A stretch of DNA of 64,000 nucleotides from Populus alba (GCF_005239225.2 NC_133284.1:47834697-47898696), one strand, 5' to 3'; shown: positions 36,286-49,118, counted from the first letter of the stretch. Numbers and translations: made by a program. The notes: generated by a model not told the origin, from the sequence alone.

Positions 36286-36314
<29 letters not shown>
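36286..36314. repeat. (GA)n microsatellite
   Basis: About 14 GA units. The homologous spot near 9,008-9,022 has about seven, so the repeat length differs between the duplicates. Confidence 0.9.
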
Positions 36315-36318
<4 letters not shown>

Positions 36319-36319
36319 A

Positions 36320-36882
36320 CACTTATTTATGAAAAAAAAAAAAACCAAAGAAACTCTATAAACATGTTCTTTTAAGGAAGAATTGACAAGAATAAATCAG
36401 GTGACATGAGAAAACATTATTACAAGAAAGCAGATCATGAATAAATTACAGATTCCAAGGGAAAAAAAGAACAAAGAGATCTGGACAACGGCAGGTATAG
36501 AAAGTTATCGGAGGGGGCAAAATGCTTCTTCTAAAATTCTTAAAGAAGAAGAAGAAGAATTGATGGATGATTTTATATCTCTTTATCTTTCATCATGTAT
36601 GCATGCTTTGTGGTGATTCTATACACAAAATATAAACATTTAAACATCATGATAGTTCAATTATTGATATAGCAAATACTTTTTCCACGTTTAAGATACT
36701 CTGATTGACTTCAATAAATTTTATATAAAAAAATAATTTTTAATAGCTTTTCATCATAAATATTATAAAAAAGAGCAAGTTTCTACCGAGTTGGCTGGAC
36801 TAAAATTGTCAATTTCATTTTGTTTTGTTTTTTTAATTGAAATAAAATATTTTCATTTCATACTATTTTGGAGTGCTGTTTT

Positions 36883-36938
<56 letters not shown>

Positions 36939-37735
36939 CGAAGATAATTCAAATTCAAGATAAATTAATTATAAATTATACAATACAAACACAATGTCAA
37001 ATAAATAAAATTTAAAATATTTCTAAATAGTTAAAATTAAAATAAATTTTTTAACTTAAAGTAATTCAACTTAAATAAAATATTAAAATATTATGAAAGT
37101 AAAATGTTTTAACACAAATATTTTAAATATAAAATTAGGTCAATGTTATCAAAGCTAATGGAATCTAAAGCATCTGTTATTTTGCTCAAATTCCTACAAA
37201 GTATAAACATAAAAAAAAAACATGAATATAAACCATACATATTAGTAATAAATTTAATTTTAAAAAATTAATATCATTGTTAATGAAAATAGTAATAATA
37301 ATTTTCAATATTATTATTAATATCATTGTTATTGAAAATAGTAATGAAAATGAGTTTTTTATACTTGAGTGGTTTAATTAATTAAATTGAACTAAATTCA
37401 ATTTGATTTAATGGTTTTTTTAAAACTGGAACAAAACATGTGAAATGAAACTGGAGTATTCTAGTGAAAATTTAGCTAAAAAATCTAAAACAGAATGAGA
37501 TTTGAAATAAAATAAAAATTATTTTATTTTTTAAATTGATATAAAATATTTTGATTATTTTAAATAAAATAAAATAGAATTGATAACTTTGGATTCGATG
37601 TAAGACGAAATCTTAAGGAATTGCATGTAATGTAATCAATATACCAATTTATTGATATTTTATTTAGAAACCACATCTTACATATGCTTTCGTTGTCTTT
37701 ATCTGGAACGCTCTAATTCGACATGTTGTTCATGA
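36320..37735. other. AT-rich region without genes
   Basis: 36,320-36,820 matches 9,025-9,530. A (TA)n run lies at 36,884-36,937. 36,940-37,610 is very AT-rich with no coding signal. 37,610-37,735 resembles the 'ccaatttattgagattttat' part of the TPS-flank modules. Confidence 0.6.
36884..36937. repeat. (TA)n microsatellite
   Basis: About 27 consecutive TA units. Confidence 0.95.
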
Positions 37736-37855
37736 CCATGAATAGCATGTCGTCCTTTCTTCTGATGTGTGGTTGACCTGAGCATGTCGTCCTTTTCTTT
37801 TAGAGCTTGTGGCCAACCACACATCAGAGGAAAGGACGACATGCTATTTATGGCC
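37736..37855. repeat. Foldback element, ~42-bp arms
   Basis: The left arm (37,736-37,777) contains AGCATGTCGTCC and GATGTGTGGTTG; the right arm (37,811-37,855) is their near-perfect complement. The loop is about 33 bp and itself repeats GAGCATGTCGTCCTTTTCTT. Looser versions of the hairpin lie at 11,585-11,670 and 38,360-38,445. It could be a small MITE or a small-RNA precursor. Confidence 0.7.
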
Positions 37856-38039
37856 AAACTCAGAAACGAATGTTATCACCGCATGAAAATAATAAAAAAA
37901 CCACAAATAAAATAAAATAAAACCACAAAGAAATTAAAAAAAAAACTCATCCATTTGACAACAGTAATAATTATTGTAGAGCTAGAAAGCACGTCTCCTT
38001 ATAAAAATTGACTTTGTAATTATTTAAAAAAAAATTCTA

Positions 38040-38470
38040 TATTTTTTTAAGTTCTATAATTATTGAACATACATGGAATTCCACTAGACTGTAGTGCAAT
38101 CTTCGACCATGAATAGTTCTGAGCATCAATGAATCAGCATCACATGATAAGAAACAGGGAAGAAAAAATTGAAGAAATTTTTCGGCCACACAAGGAGAGC
38201 AGTTCCTCGCAGAAGACTCCATTTTTGTCACCAAGCTACGTGCATTCGAATGGTCATAACAAAAGCACCACATCTTAAGCAATTGCAGGTAATCGATATA
38301 CCAATTTATTGAGATTTTATTTAGAAACCACATCTTACATGTGTTTTTTGTTTTCTTCTAGAGCTGTGTGGGTGGCCATGAGCATGTCGTCCTTTTCTTC
38401 TAGAGCTTGTGGCCAACCACACGTCAGAGGAAAGGATGACCTCTCATTCCTAGTTTTAGGTTAAGTCTTA
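38040..38470. repeat. TPS 3'-flank module with foldback, second copy
   Basis: Matches 11,255-11,695 with deletions. The open frame on its minus strand is shared with 11,233-11,613 and 12,759-12,974 and changes length in each, so it is not under coding constraint. Confidence 0.6.
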
Positions 38471-38620
38471 CTTATTTTAGGGTAATTTTCTTCTTTTTTT
38501 TAGCATAACCAACTTCCTATCCAATAATATTTGAAAAATCATTTAAGGTTAGCTACAATAAACCTAGGTTGAGGCTCTATTTTAATTATTACCTTTAATC
38601 CACCAAAATATCCCCGACGA

Positions 38621-39810
38621 CAGGGGCGAAAGCAGGGGGGCCCGTAGGATATTTGGTTTTTAATTACTAGTTAAAAGTGAGCAATTAAGTGTGACTTTTT
38701 ACTTTTAATTTCTTTTGAATATACTCTTGACTTGCGTGGGAAAGAAAAAAAAAATATAAAAATATTATTTTGTAAAATAAAAAATAAAGCCATCAATTTT
38801 ATCCTAATATAAATCTTGTAATCGATTAAAAATAAAAATAAAAACATAAATCACAAGTAAAATTTTTCTACAAAAAAATTAAAATAGAGCCACCAATTAA
38901 TTTATCTTTCAACAAACAAAATAAAGTAACTTAAATTTAAAATCTAATTTTGTTTTATTTTGAGATGTTTGTTAGTAATTTGATGATGTTTTTTTTATAT
39001 AATTCTATCGTTTTTTTTTCCTCAGATCTGTTAGTTCTACCAATTGTTTTTTTTTGAATTCTTGAAATAGTGAATTTTTTTTTTCTAATTAATTAGATAT
39101 ATTTTATTGCTTTGTTTTGATTATGCTTGGATTTTTTTATATTTTTTGTTTTTAGCAGAGCCACCAAAATTATCAATTTTTTTTCTTACGATATATGTTT
39201 TGATTTTTGGTTGAACCATAAACAAAATAAGAAGAATTGATTTGTTTAAAAAAAATATTACTAACTCATAGCCTACTGAACGAGCTTTTTCAGTGATGAA
39301 TGTTGTTAAAACAAGACTTCGCAATTGGATGGAGTATGATTTTCTTGTGAATTATTTGATTGTCTATATAGAAAAGGAAATTGCTGAAAGATTCACAATT
39401 GATATAATAATGATAATTTCTATTTCATAAAAGAACGATGAGCACAATTAAAATAAATATTTAAAAATTATTTTTTATTATTTTTTGCTTTATTTTAAAG
39501 TTTATCAAACATAAATAATGCTTCTCTTTAGCTATTGTTTCTTATATACTTTGGTATAAAGATCAACAACATTAAAGTGATAGATACATTATAAAGATGA
39601 AATTAACTTCATTGTTTTGATTCAATTTGATATTGCTCCAAACATTTTACCTTATACAAAGGTCATTATATGTTTGTAATAAGTTATTTGAATAAAACTA
39701 AATTATATAAGTTTCGTTTTACAACTCATGTATAATAAATTAAAACAAATATTATATCTTGTTATATTAATTTTGGTCCCCTCTAACATATAATCCTAGC
39801 TTCGCCTCTG
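38621..39810 (+). mobile_element. Decayed hAT transposon, 1.19 kb
   Basis: Imperfect terminal inverted repeats CAGGGGCGAAAGC and GCTTCGCCTCTG bound the insert. The 8-bp flanks are CCCGACGA (38,613-38,620) and CCCGACAA (39,811-39,818), a near-perfect 8-bp duplication as expected for hAT. The empty site can be read at about 11,842-11,857 in the duplicated locus. The interior is AT-rich with one transposase remnant. Confidence 0.88.
39272..39430 (+). pseudogene. hAT transposase C-terminal dimerisation domain remnant
   Basis: 53 codons to a stop, beginning PTERAFSVMNVVKTRLRN and running through LVNYLIVYIEKEIAERFT. This is the end of the hAT family C-terminal dimerisation region, of the type found in ZMYM1-like transposases of plants. 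The rest of the transposase (zinc finger, catalytic domain) is not recognisable in this 1.2-kb element, so it is a deletion derivative. Confidence 0.8.
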
Positions 39811-40103
39811 CCCGACAACACGTATTTGCAACACATTTCACGTCAATATCCCTTACTTGTAAATGACTCTTATCTCTAAATCAACACCAAATTCTAGATA
39901 TGGCGGCTAGTTAATAATCAAGCTAAATATTAAAAAAATGTATTCAAGGTCTTGTAAATACATATATTACCTGGGAAAATGATAATATTAGTATTGTTAT
40001 TAATTTTATTTATTATAGTGCAGGGACAATATTTCTTATGTTGTAGTTTAATGTACAACCCTATTAGGACTCCCTTTTTGCATAGAAATAGATCACTCTA
40101 TAT

Positions 40104-41743
40104 TGTTATCCAATTTTTGACTCATCTTCTTTATAAAAATTTTAAAAAAATCTAAAAATAGTGAAAAACAAAAAAATCCAAAAAATATATTTTTTAATAT
40201 ATTTTCATCGTTTCTAACATTTTCAGCATCGTCTCAAAAGAATTTAAATTTTTCAAAGATCTTTGTAACGCGGTCGACTTTTAACGTGTTATATTTTAAA
40301 ATCATCAATTTTTCTCATTTGTGTCGATGTTGATAAGAAAAATCCAAAAACAAAATCAAATTTACAAAAAAAAGAAGAAGTTGAGGGACTAAGTTTGAAA
40401 ACCTAACAATATTTTTACCTATAAATACTGGTCTCCTCAACACACTTAAGAGGAGAGGAATTTTGCACATTTGAGAAAAAAACACAAGAAAACCCTAAAC
40501 CTAAACCTGTCTCTTTCCAAAGCCGCAGCCTCCCCCCGCCTGGAAGTTTTTTTCTCCTCCTCATCGTATCCCCATTTTCTTCTTCCCTGACCGCTCCTTT
40601 TCCCCAGCCGCAGCCTCTCGTTTTTGGGTTTTTTGCCTTCATCCCCTGCACCCGAAAACCCCCGACTCCTTTTCGTTTTCCCCTCAGCTGACCGAAACCT
40701 TCAGCCTTCCACCATCTCCTTCCCCCACAGACCAACCAACCCCAGCTCCTCCACATTACAGCCCCAACCATACTCTCCCCATTGTCTGCCTTTTAATCTC
40801 CAAAATCAAAGACAACTCTCCATATTTTTCCCACACACACTACCTCCTCTCCATTTCCCCTCTCCATCATCCTCTCCGTTCTCAGCCGACCCGCAGCCAT
40901 CACAAACTGAACCAGCCACCAGCAACAACAAAGACACAACAGACCCACAAACCAGCCAAGATACCCCCCACTCTCCTCTCACCGGCCGGCCTTCTACTAT
41001 AGCTGACACCCTGAAGCACCGCCCAATCTGCCATCCGAAGCAAAGGAGAAAAAGATGAAACCCATAAGAAACTGACCCGTAGTGAAGCAGACCCGAAGAA
41101 GGAAAAGGGAGAAATGAAAATCTAAAAAAAAACAAAGGACGAAAAAGCTAAAATCAACTGTTTATGTCCTTTTTTGTGTTTCTTGTTGCAAGTAGAGGTA
41201 GCAGTCAACGCCAACGAGGAAGAAGGGAGGAAGTCGTTTCGGATCTCCCTTGCTGCATGTTTTTTGCGGTGGTGTGTGGGTCCACGCGCCGCTAGTGACG
41301 GTGGCTTGTGAAGGGGACATATCGCCGCTGTTCTGGTGGTGCAGAAGGCTTTCCCTGTAATTCCAGATTGTTTTGGGCTTATTTTGTAATTTTTTGGTTT
41401 GTTTAATGTCATGTTTGTTTTAGTTTAAATTTTGATTGATTTGTAATTATGTAATGGGTGTGTGCTTAAACATAATGAAAGTAAAGTGTTTGAGTGGGTG
41501 TTTTGTTATTATTTTTATGTATGTGTTATGATAAAATTAAAAAGAAATAAAAAAAAATGTATCAAAAATATTTTTCTTTTGATATCGAGGATTATAATCT
41601 TATACGTAAGATATATTTTTGATATTTAATGGAAAAATGTGTTTTGTTTTTATTGATGTTAGAGTAGTTAGGTTTTCTTCACCCGATAAGATAAGGATCT
41701 CCTTACCGAGGAGGACTTTTCTTTTCTTTTAAGAAATCATTGG
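40104..41743 (+). mobile_element. LTR, interrupted at 41,743
   Basis: Starts TGTTATCCAATTTTTG and matches 12,136-12,680 in its first 520 bp. It has TATA box CTATAAATA near 40,421, telo-box AAACCCTAA at 40,490-40,498, a CT-rich leader to about 41,050, then AT-rich sequence with 'ataaggatctccttaccgag' near 41,690. Another LTR begins at 41,744 and the 3' end is missing. The long frames at 40,415-41,412 fall in the CT-rich leader and look non-coding. Confidence 0.6.
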
Positions 41744-43815
41744 TGTTGTAACCCATTTTTGGGTCCCCACATAAAAAATAATAAAATACAAAAAAATTCA
41801 AAAAATATATTATCAAAAATATAACAGTGAAAAAAAATGCCAGAGCGCCCTAAAAATGCTCAAAAATTGATTAAGGATGTTCAAAAATATAAAAATTAAA
41901 ATTTGACAGTATATCATTGACTGATGAGAGCCCCGATGATAAAGAAAATTCAATTTGAGGAAGAAAAGTCCAAAATCAGAAGTTTATGGACTCAATTAAA
42001 TTTTATTGAAGGTTTAATTGAATTTATGGAGAGTTTAATTGCAAGAAAAATTAATTTTTGGGGTAATTTGGGCTTTAATTAGAAGAAATTAATTTTCTGG
42101 GGTCAAATTATAATTTTTGGAAGTTAATTTGGTCAAATCAGGGGCTTAATTGCATAAATATTGAAGTTTGATGGTCAATTAGGGACTTAATTGAAGAAAT
42201 CTGAGACCAAGGACTAAATTGAACAACGCGCGCAACTTAAAGGCCTTCTTTGAATCACGTGTTTTGGCGCCTTTTCCTTTTAAATGAAACGACGCGTTTT
42301 GACCAAAACGGCGCCGTTTCATGCACTGTTTTTTTTTTTTAAAAAAAAAGGGAAAACGCAAAACGATGCCGTTTTGAAACGGCACCATCGTCTTCTTCCC
42401 TGCGCGCGCAGAGAACAGGGGAGAAAACTCGTTTTTTCTCTTCTCTTTTTTATCCGTTGAACGGATAGTGGAGGGGCGGCCAGTGTGTCCCCCCCTGTTT
42501 TTTGCCTATAAAAACAGGGGAGGGGGACCGAAAAGAAAAAAAAAAAGAAGAGGGAAGAGAGGAGAGACCAATAGAGAAGGAGAAAAGAAGAGGGAAGAGA
42601 GGAGAGACCAAGAGAGAAGGAGAGAAGGAGAGGACCGAGAGAGAGAGCAGAAGAAGAAAAGAAAGAAAAAGAAAAAAAAAACAAAGAGGTTCTCGCCTCT
42701 GCACAGAAGAAGAGAAAACAGGGGGGGAGGCTACCACTGCCATCGCCGGCACCGTCTCCGCCTCCACCTCCGCTGCCACCAGTAGTCGCCGCCTCTCCAG
42801 GTAAACACTCCCCCCTTTTCATTGCTTTCGTTTCTTCCCTCGCCATGCAGGACGTGCACGACGCACGTCCTTGCTAGGCGAAGGAGAAGCTGGTTACTGT
42901 GCTCACGCACAGTAACCAGCTGTGATGGGCCGGGCTTGAACCCAGCCCATGGATCTTGGGTCGGTTTGGCCCAGCCCACTGATATGGGCCGGGTCCGGCC
43001 CATTTCAATTTTTTTCAGCACATTTTTTATCAATTTTGCTTAATATCGGTCTGTATTTTACATTGTAAAAATATAAATCCGGTATTAAAATACCTGGTTT
43101 TCGTCCCACGATTTACGGCATTGTTCACACATGTATTTGGGCCTGACTCGGCCCATTCAAAAAACAAAAAAAATAAAAAATATTTGCTTCAGCATTTTAT
43201 AATTTTTCCGTGCAGTTTTTATGTCATTTTGATTAATATCAGGTAGTATTAAAATTCAGTATTAAAATACCTGGGTTTCGTCACAACTTTCAAAATTACA
43301 AAAAAATTAAAAAAAACAAAACAGAGCAAAAAATGTTTTTGTGCATACGGCCAAGTGTCTCAAATCTAAACATCATATCGTATTTTTCATATGTCAAAAA
43401 ACAATATTTTAGCATGAATTTTGGCTTTAATAACCAGTTTATTAAAGTCAAGAGAACATTGGCCAAAATCTCAAAAACAACAAAATATTTTATTTTGTTT
43501 GATTTTAGTATCAGGGATTATGAATTTATACGTAAATCGTATTCCTGATATTAAAAAGATATTTTCTTTTGACGACTTCGAATAGTTAGTTTTTTACCCG
43601 ATAAAGATAAGGATCTCCTTATAGAGGAGGACTTTTCTTAAACCGTAAATGAACCAACAATTAAAAAACCACAACACGATTTTAGATTTTATCAGACATT
43701 AAAACAATGCAGCCTACCTTAGGTAAGGCATAGTTGGGGTGCTAATACCTTTCCTTTACGCAACCAGTCTCCGTACCCGATCTCTAAAGACTAGTATTAT
43801 GGTCACTAGAAACCT
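41744..43815 (+). mobile_element. LTR, plus orientation, left half of an inverted pair
   Basis: Starts TGTTGTAACCCATTTTTGGG. TATA box CTATAAAAAC near 42,507. A purine-rich leader (42,530-42,720) is followed by 'atataaatccggtattaaaatacc'-type repeats and the 3' block 'ggggtgctaataccttt...gcaaccagtctc' near 43,736-43,775. At about 43,815 it runs into a related LTR in the opposite orientation. Confidence 0.6.
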
Positions 43816-46380
43816 ATAGTTTGCGAGAGTCTGGGTAAGGGACTAGTTGTGCAATGGGAAGACGCATCACCCCAGTGCACCCTACCTAAGGTAAGCTACA
43901 TTGTTGTCTGATTGTTTTTTTCGAAGTCGGGTTTCTTCTCGTTGGTCTTTTATAAGGCTCAAAGCAGATCTCTCTTCATAAGAAAATCTTTATCTTATCA
44001 GGTTAAATCCTGACCATTCTAAAGTCTGAATTTTAGCATCCCATATTTTACACCTTGTATCCTAAATACCTTAGGGTGTATTTTATCGTGTAATTGTAAA
44101 CCCCACAAATATTAAAGTCTACATTTGGATCCTAAAAAAAGTTGGAAAAAGGGTTTTGACATGTTGGCCAAATTCTAATAGATAATCATAAACTGGTTAT
44201 GATATCCATTTTTGATTTTTTTTATACATGAAAAAGATGCTTTTTTTATGAAAAAATATGCTTGGAAAAATTTTAGGATTTGGCCGTATGCAACAAAATA
44301 TTTTTTTTCTTTTTGAAAATGTTTTGATTTTTTTTTTGAAATATTTCGGAGAAAAACCGGGTATTTTAATACTAAATTTGTATTTTACAGTGTAAAGATA
44401 CAATCCGATATTATGCAAAATTGGTAGAAAAAAATTTGAGAAAATCACAATTTTTTTAAGGATTTTAAAAAAAAATTATGAAACATATAATATAATATGA
44501 TATATTTTAATTAAATATTACAAAAATGTGTGGGCTGGGTTGGCCCAGATAAATGGGCCAAGCTAAGCCTAAGGAAAAGGTTAGGTCGGTCGATCTCAGC
44601 CCAAAATATTTTTTCTTCTCTTCTTGGGTGGGGCCGAGCCAGACCAACCAATTAGGCTTAGCCATAACCGGGCCGGCCCAAACGCCATGCTTAATTATTT
44701 GCAGAAACGTGAACAATTATTGTTCATGTTCTGCATGCAACTGAATGGTTTCAGAAGCTGCAGACGGGCAGAGGAGAAGGCTACCGGGGTTTGTGGTCAA
44801 GGCCATGATCTGGAGGTTGAGCTGATGGTTCGGGCGGCGGCGTTGCGAGGAATGATGGAAGAGTTGGCTGCTGGTGGCAGAGGAAGAAAAAGAAGAAGAA
44901 GAGAGGAGAGAGACAGGATCACGGTGGCTCTCGGTGGTTAGTTGGTGGCTTCCTGTGGTGGAGATGATGATGGAAAGACCAGTGATGAGGGTGGTGGTGG
45001 CTGAAGGCCACGGTGGAGAGAGAAAGAAGAGAAAGGACCGGTTGCAGGAAAACTGAGCAGAGAAGGCTGGTTTTTGGCTGACTTTGGACCCGAATTTCTC
45101 CTCCTTCAAGTCATCAATAGAGCCTCTATTTATGGGCGGTGGAAAAGGGTAATCTCGTCTACACTGAGGTAAAATTTCAGCCCTTGATTTGGTTGGTAAG
45201 GATCTCAACCGTTGGTTCAAAGTAGCCTCCCTGAGTTGTCAAATATGCAGGAAAAGGCTGCCTAAGTTGACCTCTTCACGCCGTCATTGTGCTATCATTC
45301 ATCCTGAAACATTCACATGGGGTTGTAGAGGAACTAAAGGGGATCTATTTCGTGCAAGTTTTGTTCGATTTGATGGAGAAATCAAGCATTAAATGCACCT
45401 GCAAAGTAGGCTCCCACACTATTTTTTTTTGGTAAAACGAGGAAGATAATGAACAGTGACCAGACAACGTATTGTCTGGTCCTCTCTGTTTTTTATTTTT
45501 TGCAAAACAACACCGTTTTTTACTGAATTAGGGATTTAGCTTCTTTTCAATTTAGTCCTCCAGCTTTCGATTGCTTTCAATTGAACCCCTAATTGACCCT
45601 AAACTTTGGATTTAATGCAATTAAGCCCCTGATGAACTTCAATTGGAACCCTAAAGTTACGCGCCTTTTACAATATGGTCCTTGGTCTCAGATTTTGTTA
45701 ATTTAACACCTAATTGACCATCAAACTTTCAATTTCACCCCTGGTTTTGTCAATTGAATCCCCATAGTTTGCCGCTTGTTGCAGAATGGTCCTACGCCTT
45801 GGATTTCTTCAATTTAGCCCCTAATTGACCCCAAAAATTCAATGTTCTTGCAATTTGGCCTCTAATTTCAATCAATTAACTTGGTAAAAATTAAATTTGG
45901 TCTCTTAAAATTCCAATCTCCTCAATTAACCCCAAATTAGGCTCCCAAACTTAATTTTTCACCAATTAAGCCCTAAATAAAATTAATTTGACCCATTTAA
46001 AGTATAATTAAGTCCTTGCACTTAATTAAATCCTTCAATTGGACCCATATTAACTTATTAAACATAATTAAAATTTAATTTGGCCCATTATTAAATCAAA
46101 TTGGCCTATTAAAAATTTAATTATGTCATTGGACTTCATTTTTATGCAAATTCATCCAATAATCATTTAATTTGACCTTGAATTTGCATTTTTTTTCCCT
46201 CCATTTTTTAGCATAATGGGGTACAATTAGGCCTTGAATTTCCTCTAAAATTACAGCTTGATTTTTTCCTATTTTTGTAGTCCTCCTTAATCTGCTTTTT
46301 TCTCATTGCCAGCCTTTATTTTATTTTTATTTTGAAAAAAAGGTGATTTTTAAGGAATAACCTAGAATTGGATTATGACA
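43816..46380 (-). mobile_element. LTR, minus orientation, right half of an inverted pair
   Basis: On the minus strand it starts TGTCATAATCC at 46,380. It has the series of 'aattgaag'-like repeats typical of this LTR family (45,540-46,060), a TATA box CCATAAATAGAGG near 45,130, and reaches its 3' block at 43,820-43,890, where 'ctacctaaggtaag' mirrors 'ctaccttaggtaag' of the plus-strand LTR. Frames at 44,507-45,220 are in the GC-rich leader and show no domain. Confidence 0.6.
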
Positions 46381-47180
46381 ACCTATATTTATTTTTAAAG
46401 CACACACAAGCTTTTAAGTTAGGTGGTGAATTAGTGATATGTCCTATGACTATTAGTTAAGGTTCAGATGCGTGAAAAACCCAACTCATATCTGAGTGTC
46501 TGCTTGGTAATGATAGATATACATGCCTTAACCATTTCTTATAACGTCCTTATACTATCTTTACGAAGATCGTCACTAGGTAGATATGAGACCCTTTTGA
46601 GACCAGATAGAAAACTTACCCATGTTCACATAATGAATGGAACATGTCCTTAGGTTTTATGTACTATTGTTATTTGCATTAGGGCAAACCCTTCTTGAAG
46701 CATCTTGAACTCAAGACTTGTGGGTGACACAATGGTCGTCACTCGAAAAATTTTCATTGCATAGTTTGGGCAAGAATCACGATTCTTGTTTCATCATACA
46801 AGAGTTACAACCATATATCACCCCTCGAAGGGCAAGTTCATCATATAGATTACATTGTCATACATTTGTCATGCATGCACCGGGATGAAAAGTTGGTTCC
46901 CTCACTCGAGGTCTATTATACTAGACTGAAAAAGATGGAAAATAAAGAAAGAAGTTAGAGAGACATTGTCGAAAGGAAGTTGAGAGCATCAAATGTGAAG
47001 TAGCTAAACTCGATCTGCTTGAACAAGTGATGTGAGCTTCGGTCATACCATTGGCAACAACAGCAGTGGAAGATCCTCCTTCCAGTAGCAACCAGCATCT
47101 CTCATCTCCTCTACATTGCGAGGTTCAGTCACACTATTAGCAGAAACAATAATAGAAGATCATTTTTTAGCAGCAACCAG
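46381..47180. other. Non-coding, with ~90-bp repeats at its right end
   Basis: No intact gene. 46,440-46,960 may be worn retrotransposon interior. 46,980-47,180 contains about two units of a repeat around 'agcaaccagcatctctcatc' that continues at 49,119 beyond the solo LTR. Confidence 0.5.
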
Positions 47181-49118
47181 TGTTGCTACCTAATTTTTGA
47201 CCCATGTTTTTGATATATTTTTATAAAAATCCAAAAAAATTAAGAAAAAATTTTAAAATTCAAAAATATTTTTTTTTCTCGAGTCAACCGCATCTTTTCA
47301 TTCAAACCATGTTGACCAGTTTTAAATATGAGTTCCGGGCTGTTTCGGGTCAAAAGCGTCATTTTCAACCACAACCGAGTTCACCGGGTCAATACGGGTC
47401 AAACCATGTCGACCGGGATGAAAAATGAGTGTCGGGCTATTTTTTGGTCAAAACCATCATTTTTCGGTTAAAACCCGGTTTACCGGGTTGATACCTATCA
47501 AATGTTTTTTTGTGTTAGCGGTTGAAACGTGCTTTTTCTAATACTGATTTGAATTTTTAATTTTACCTATATAAATATTTATTATTATATATAATAAAAC
47601 AAAAAAACAATAATACAAAAAAAATTATTAAGCAGCGGGGCAGTTATGAGCAGGTGAATTATACAAAGCAGTTGGGTTAATATTATTTTATTTTTTATTG
47701 AAGGTAGATGAAGAGTAGTTGTGTTGTCCCCTGCTCAGTGGCTATAAATAGCTACGTGAGCAGGGAAGGAAGGAAAAAAAGAAAAGAGAAGAAAGAATTG
47801 TGACACTGTGCATGTTTTTTAAGTTTTTGTTCACGAGAGTAGCATATTATTTAGAAAACATTTTTTGAAAAATACAAAATATATCCCGACTCATCTCAGC
47901 CATTGAAATAATCCAAGATTTAATCCAGTTGCGCCACGTCATCCGGATTTCGGTGCACCGAGCCACACAGGATCAAAACCCAGAAAATCAAAGCCGTCCG
48001 ATCAACCTGCAGATCTAGCCAATCACAGCCATCCGATCGTTTCATCCAAGAACCAACGGTTAACATCCTTTAGCGGCACCGGTACACCATATACGCGTTC
48101 GCACCGTAGCAAATCTCAGAGCATCTCTCTCCTCTCGCCGGCGACTCTCTCTCTCCCCTCCGATCTCCCATCTCCGGCCGTATCCAGCCTCCGAACCACC
48201 ACAGAAAGGTTCGGCGCCGGCCACCGAAGCTTCAAGTCGTCGATTCTCCCTCGTCAGCCATCAACGGCCGTCGAGACCACCACCAACAGAATCCTCGACC
48301 TTAGATCTACCAGAACCGACCATCGTTGGCCAGAAAAGTCGCGCGTGAGCCACACGCGCCGCCAGTGGCATTTTCATAAATTTCTGATAAATCCGAGGGT
48401 ATTTCAGTCTTTTACCTATACTGTGGTGCTCAAGTAATTTTTTTTATTCTAACATTTTTGTTATTTTGTATATATTTCTTGCATGTTGTAAAATAAAAAA
48501 ATAAAACAAAAAAAAAGAATAACAAGTCCAACACCCATCCTATCATGTTATCGTTTGTGGGTCCAAAGCCCAAAACCCATTTCTCAATGATATAAAAATA
48601 ATTTTATAAACAAATATTATTCGTCGACACGTCTCTTTTTTAAAAAAGGACCGATGTCAAAAGTTTAAATACCAATATGGATTATGTCCATAGTTTTTTT
48701 GGTAACTCAGACGTACTTCTCTTTTTTAGGGTTAAACGTCCATATTTTAGACAAGTCTCCTATTTTTAGGGACTGATGTCATTTTTAACGTGTCTCCTAT
48801 TTTTAGGGACCGACGTTAACCATTAAAAAAATAATAATGAAATTGCAAATAAGCTCAAAATATAATATCATTTGAAACAAATAAAAAAAACACACAAGTA
48901 AGGGTAACCTTTCTTTTGTAAGGATGTTTTAAGGGTGGTGTCTACCTTCCCTTAATCATAATTAACCCAGTACCCGAATCTCTGGGACCAGTGTCTAATT
49001 TGGGATTTCTAGTTCCCTCAAATTACTAGATGACGACTCCAATAAAATTTTCATTTCAACCAATCAAAACAAAATCTTTTTGTTAAATAAACTCGTCGCC
49101 CGACGTCGTGTAACGACA
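47181..49118 (+). mobile_element. Solo LTR with target-site duplication, 1.94 kb
   Basis: TGTTGCTACC to GTAACGACA (TG...CA). It is flanked by ACCAG on both sides (47,176-47,180; 49,119-49,123), and the repeat unit it split reads through from 'agcaaccag' into 'tatctctcatcttctctg'. No internal region or second LTR is present, so recombination between LTRs probably removed the element body. The leader (48,100-48,380) is GC-rich. Confidence 0.85.

Noticed and set aside
40415..41412. Open frames of 96-144 residues
   Set aside because: They fall in the CT-rich leader of a related LTR and are not conserved as protein with the frames at 6,548-7,676.
42319..43043. Four overlapping frames, 100-175 residues
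   Set aside because: Purine-rich LTR leader; the products are simple Lys/Glu/Arg or Ser/Phe/Leu runs on opposite strands.
44507..45220. Open frames on both strands
   Set aside because: GC-rich leader of the minus-oriented LTR with no recognisable domain.
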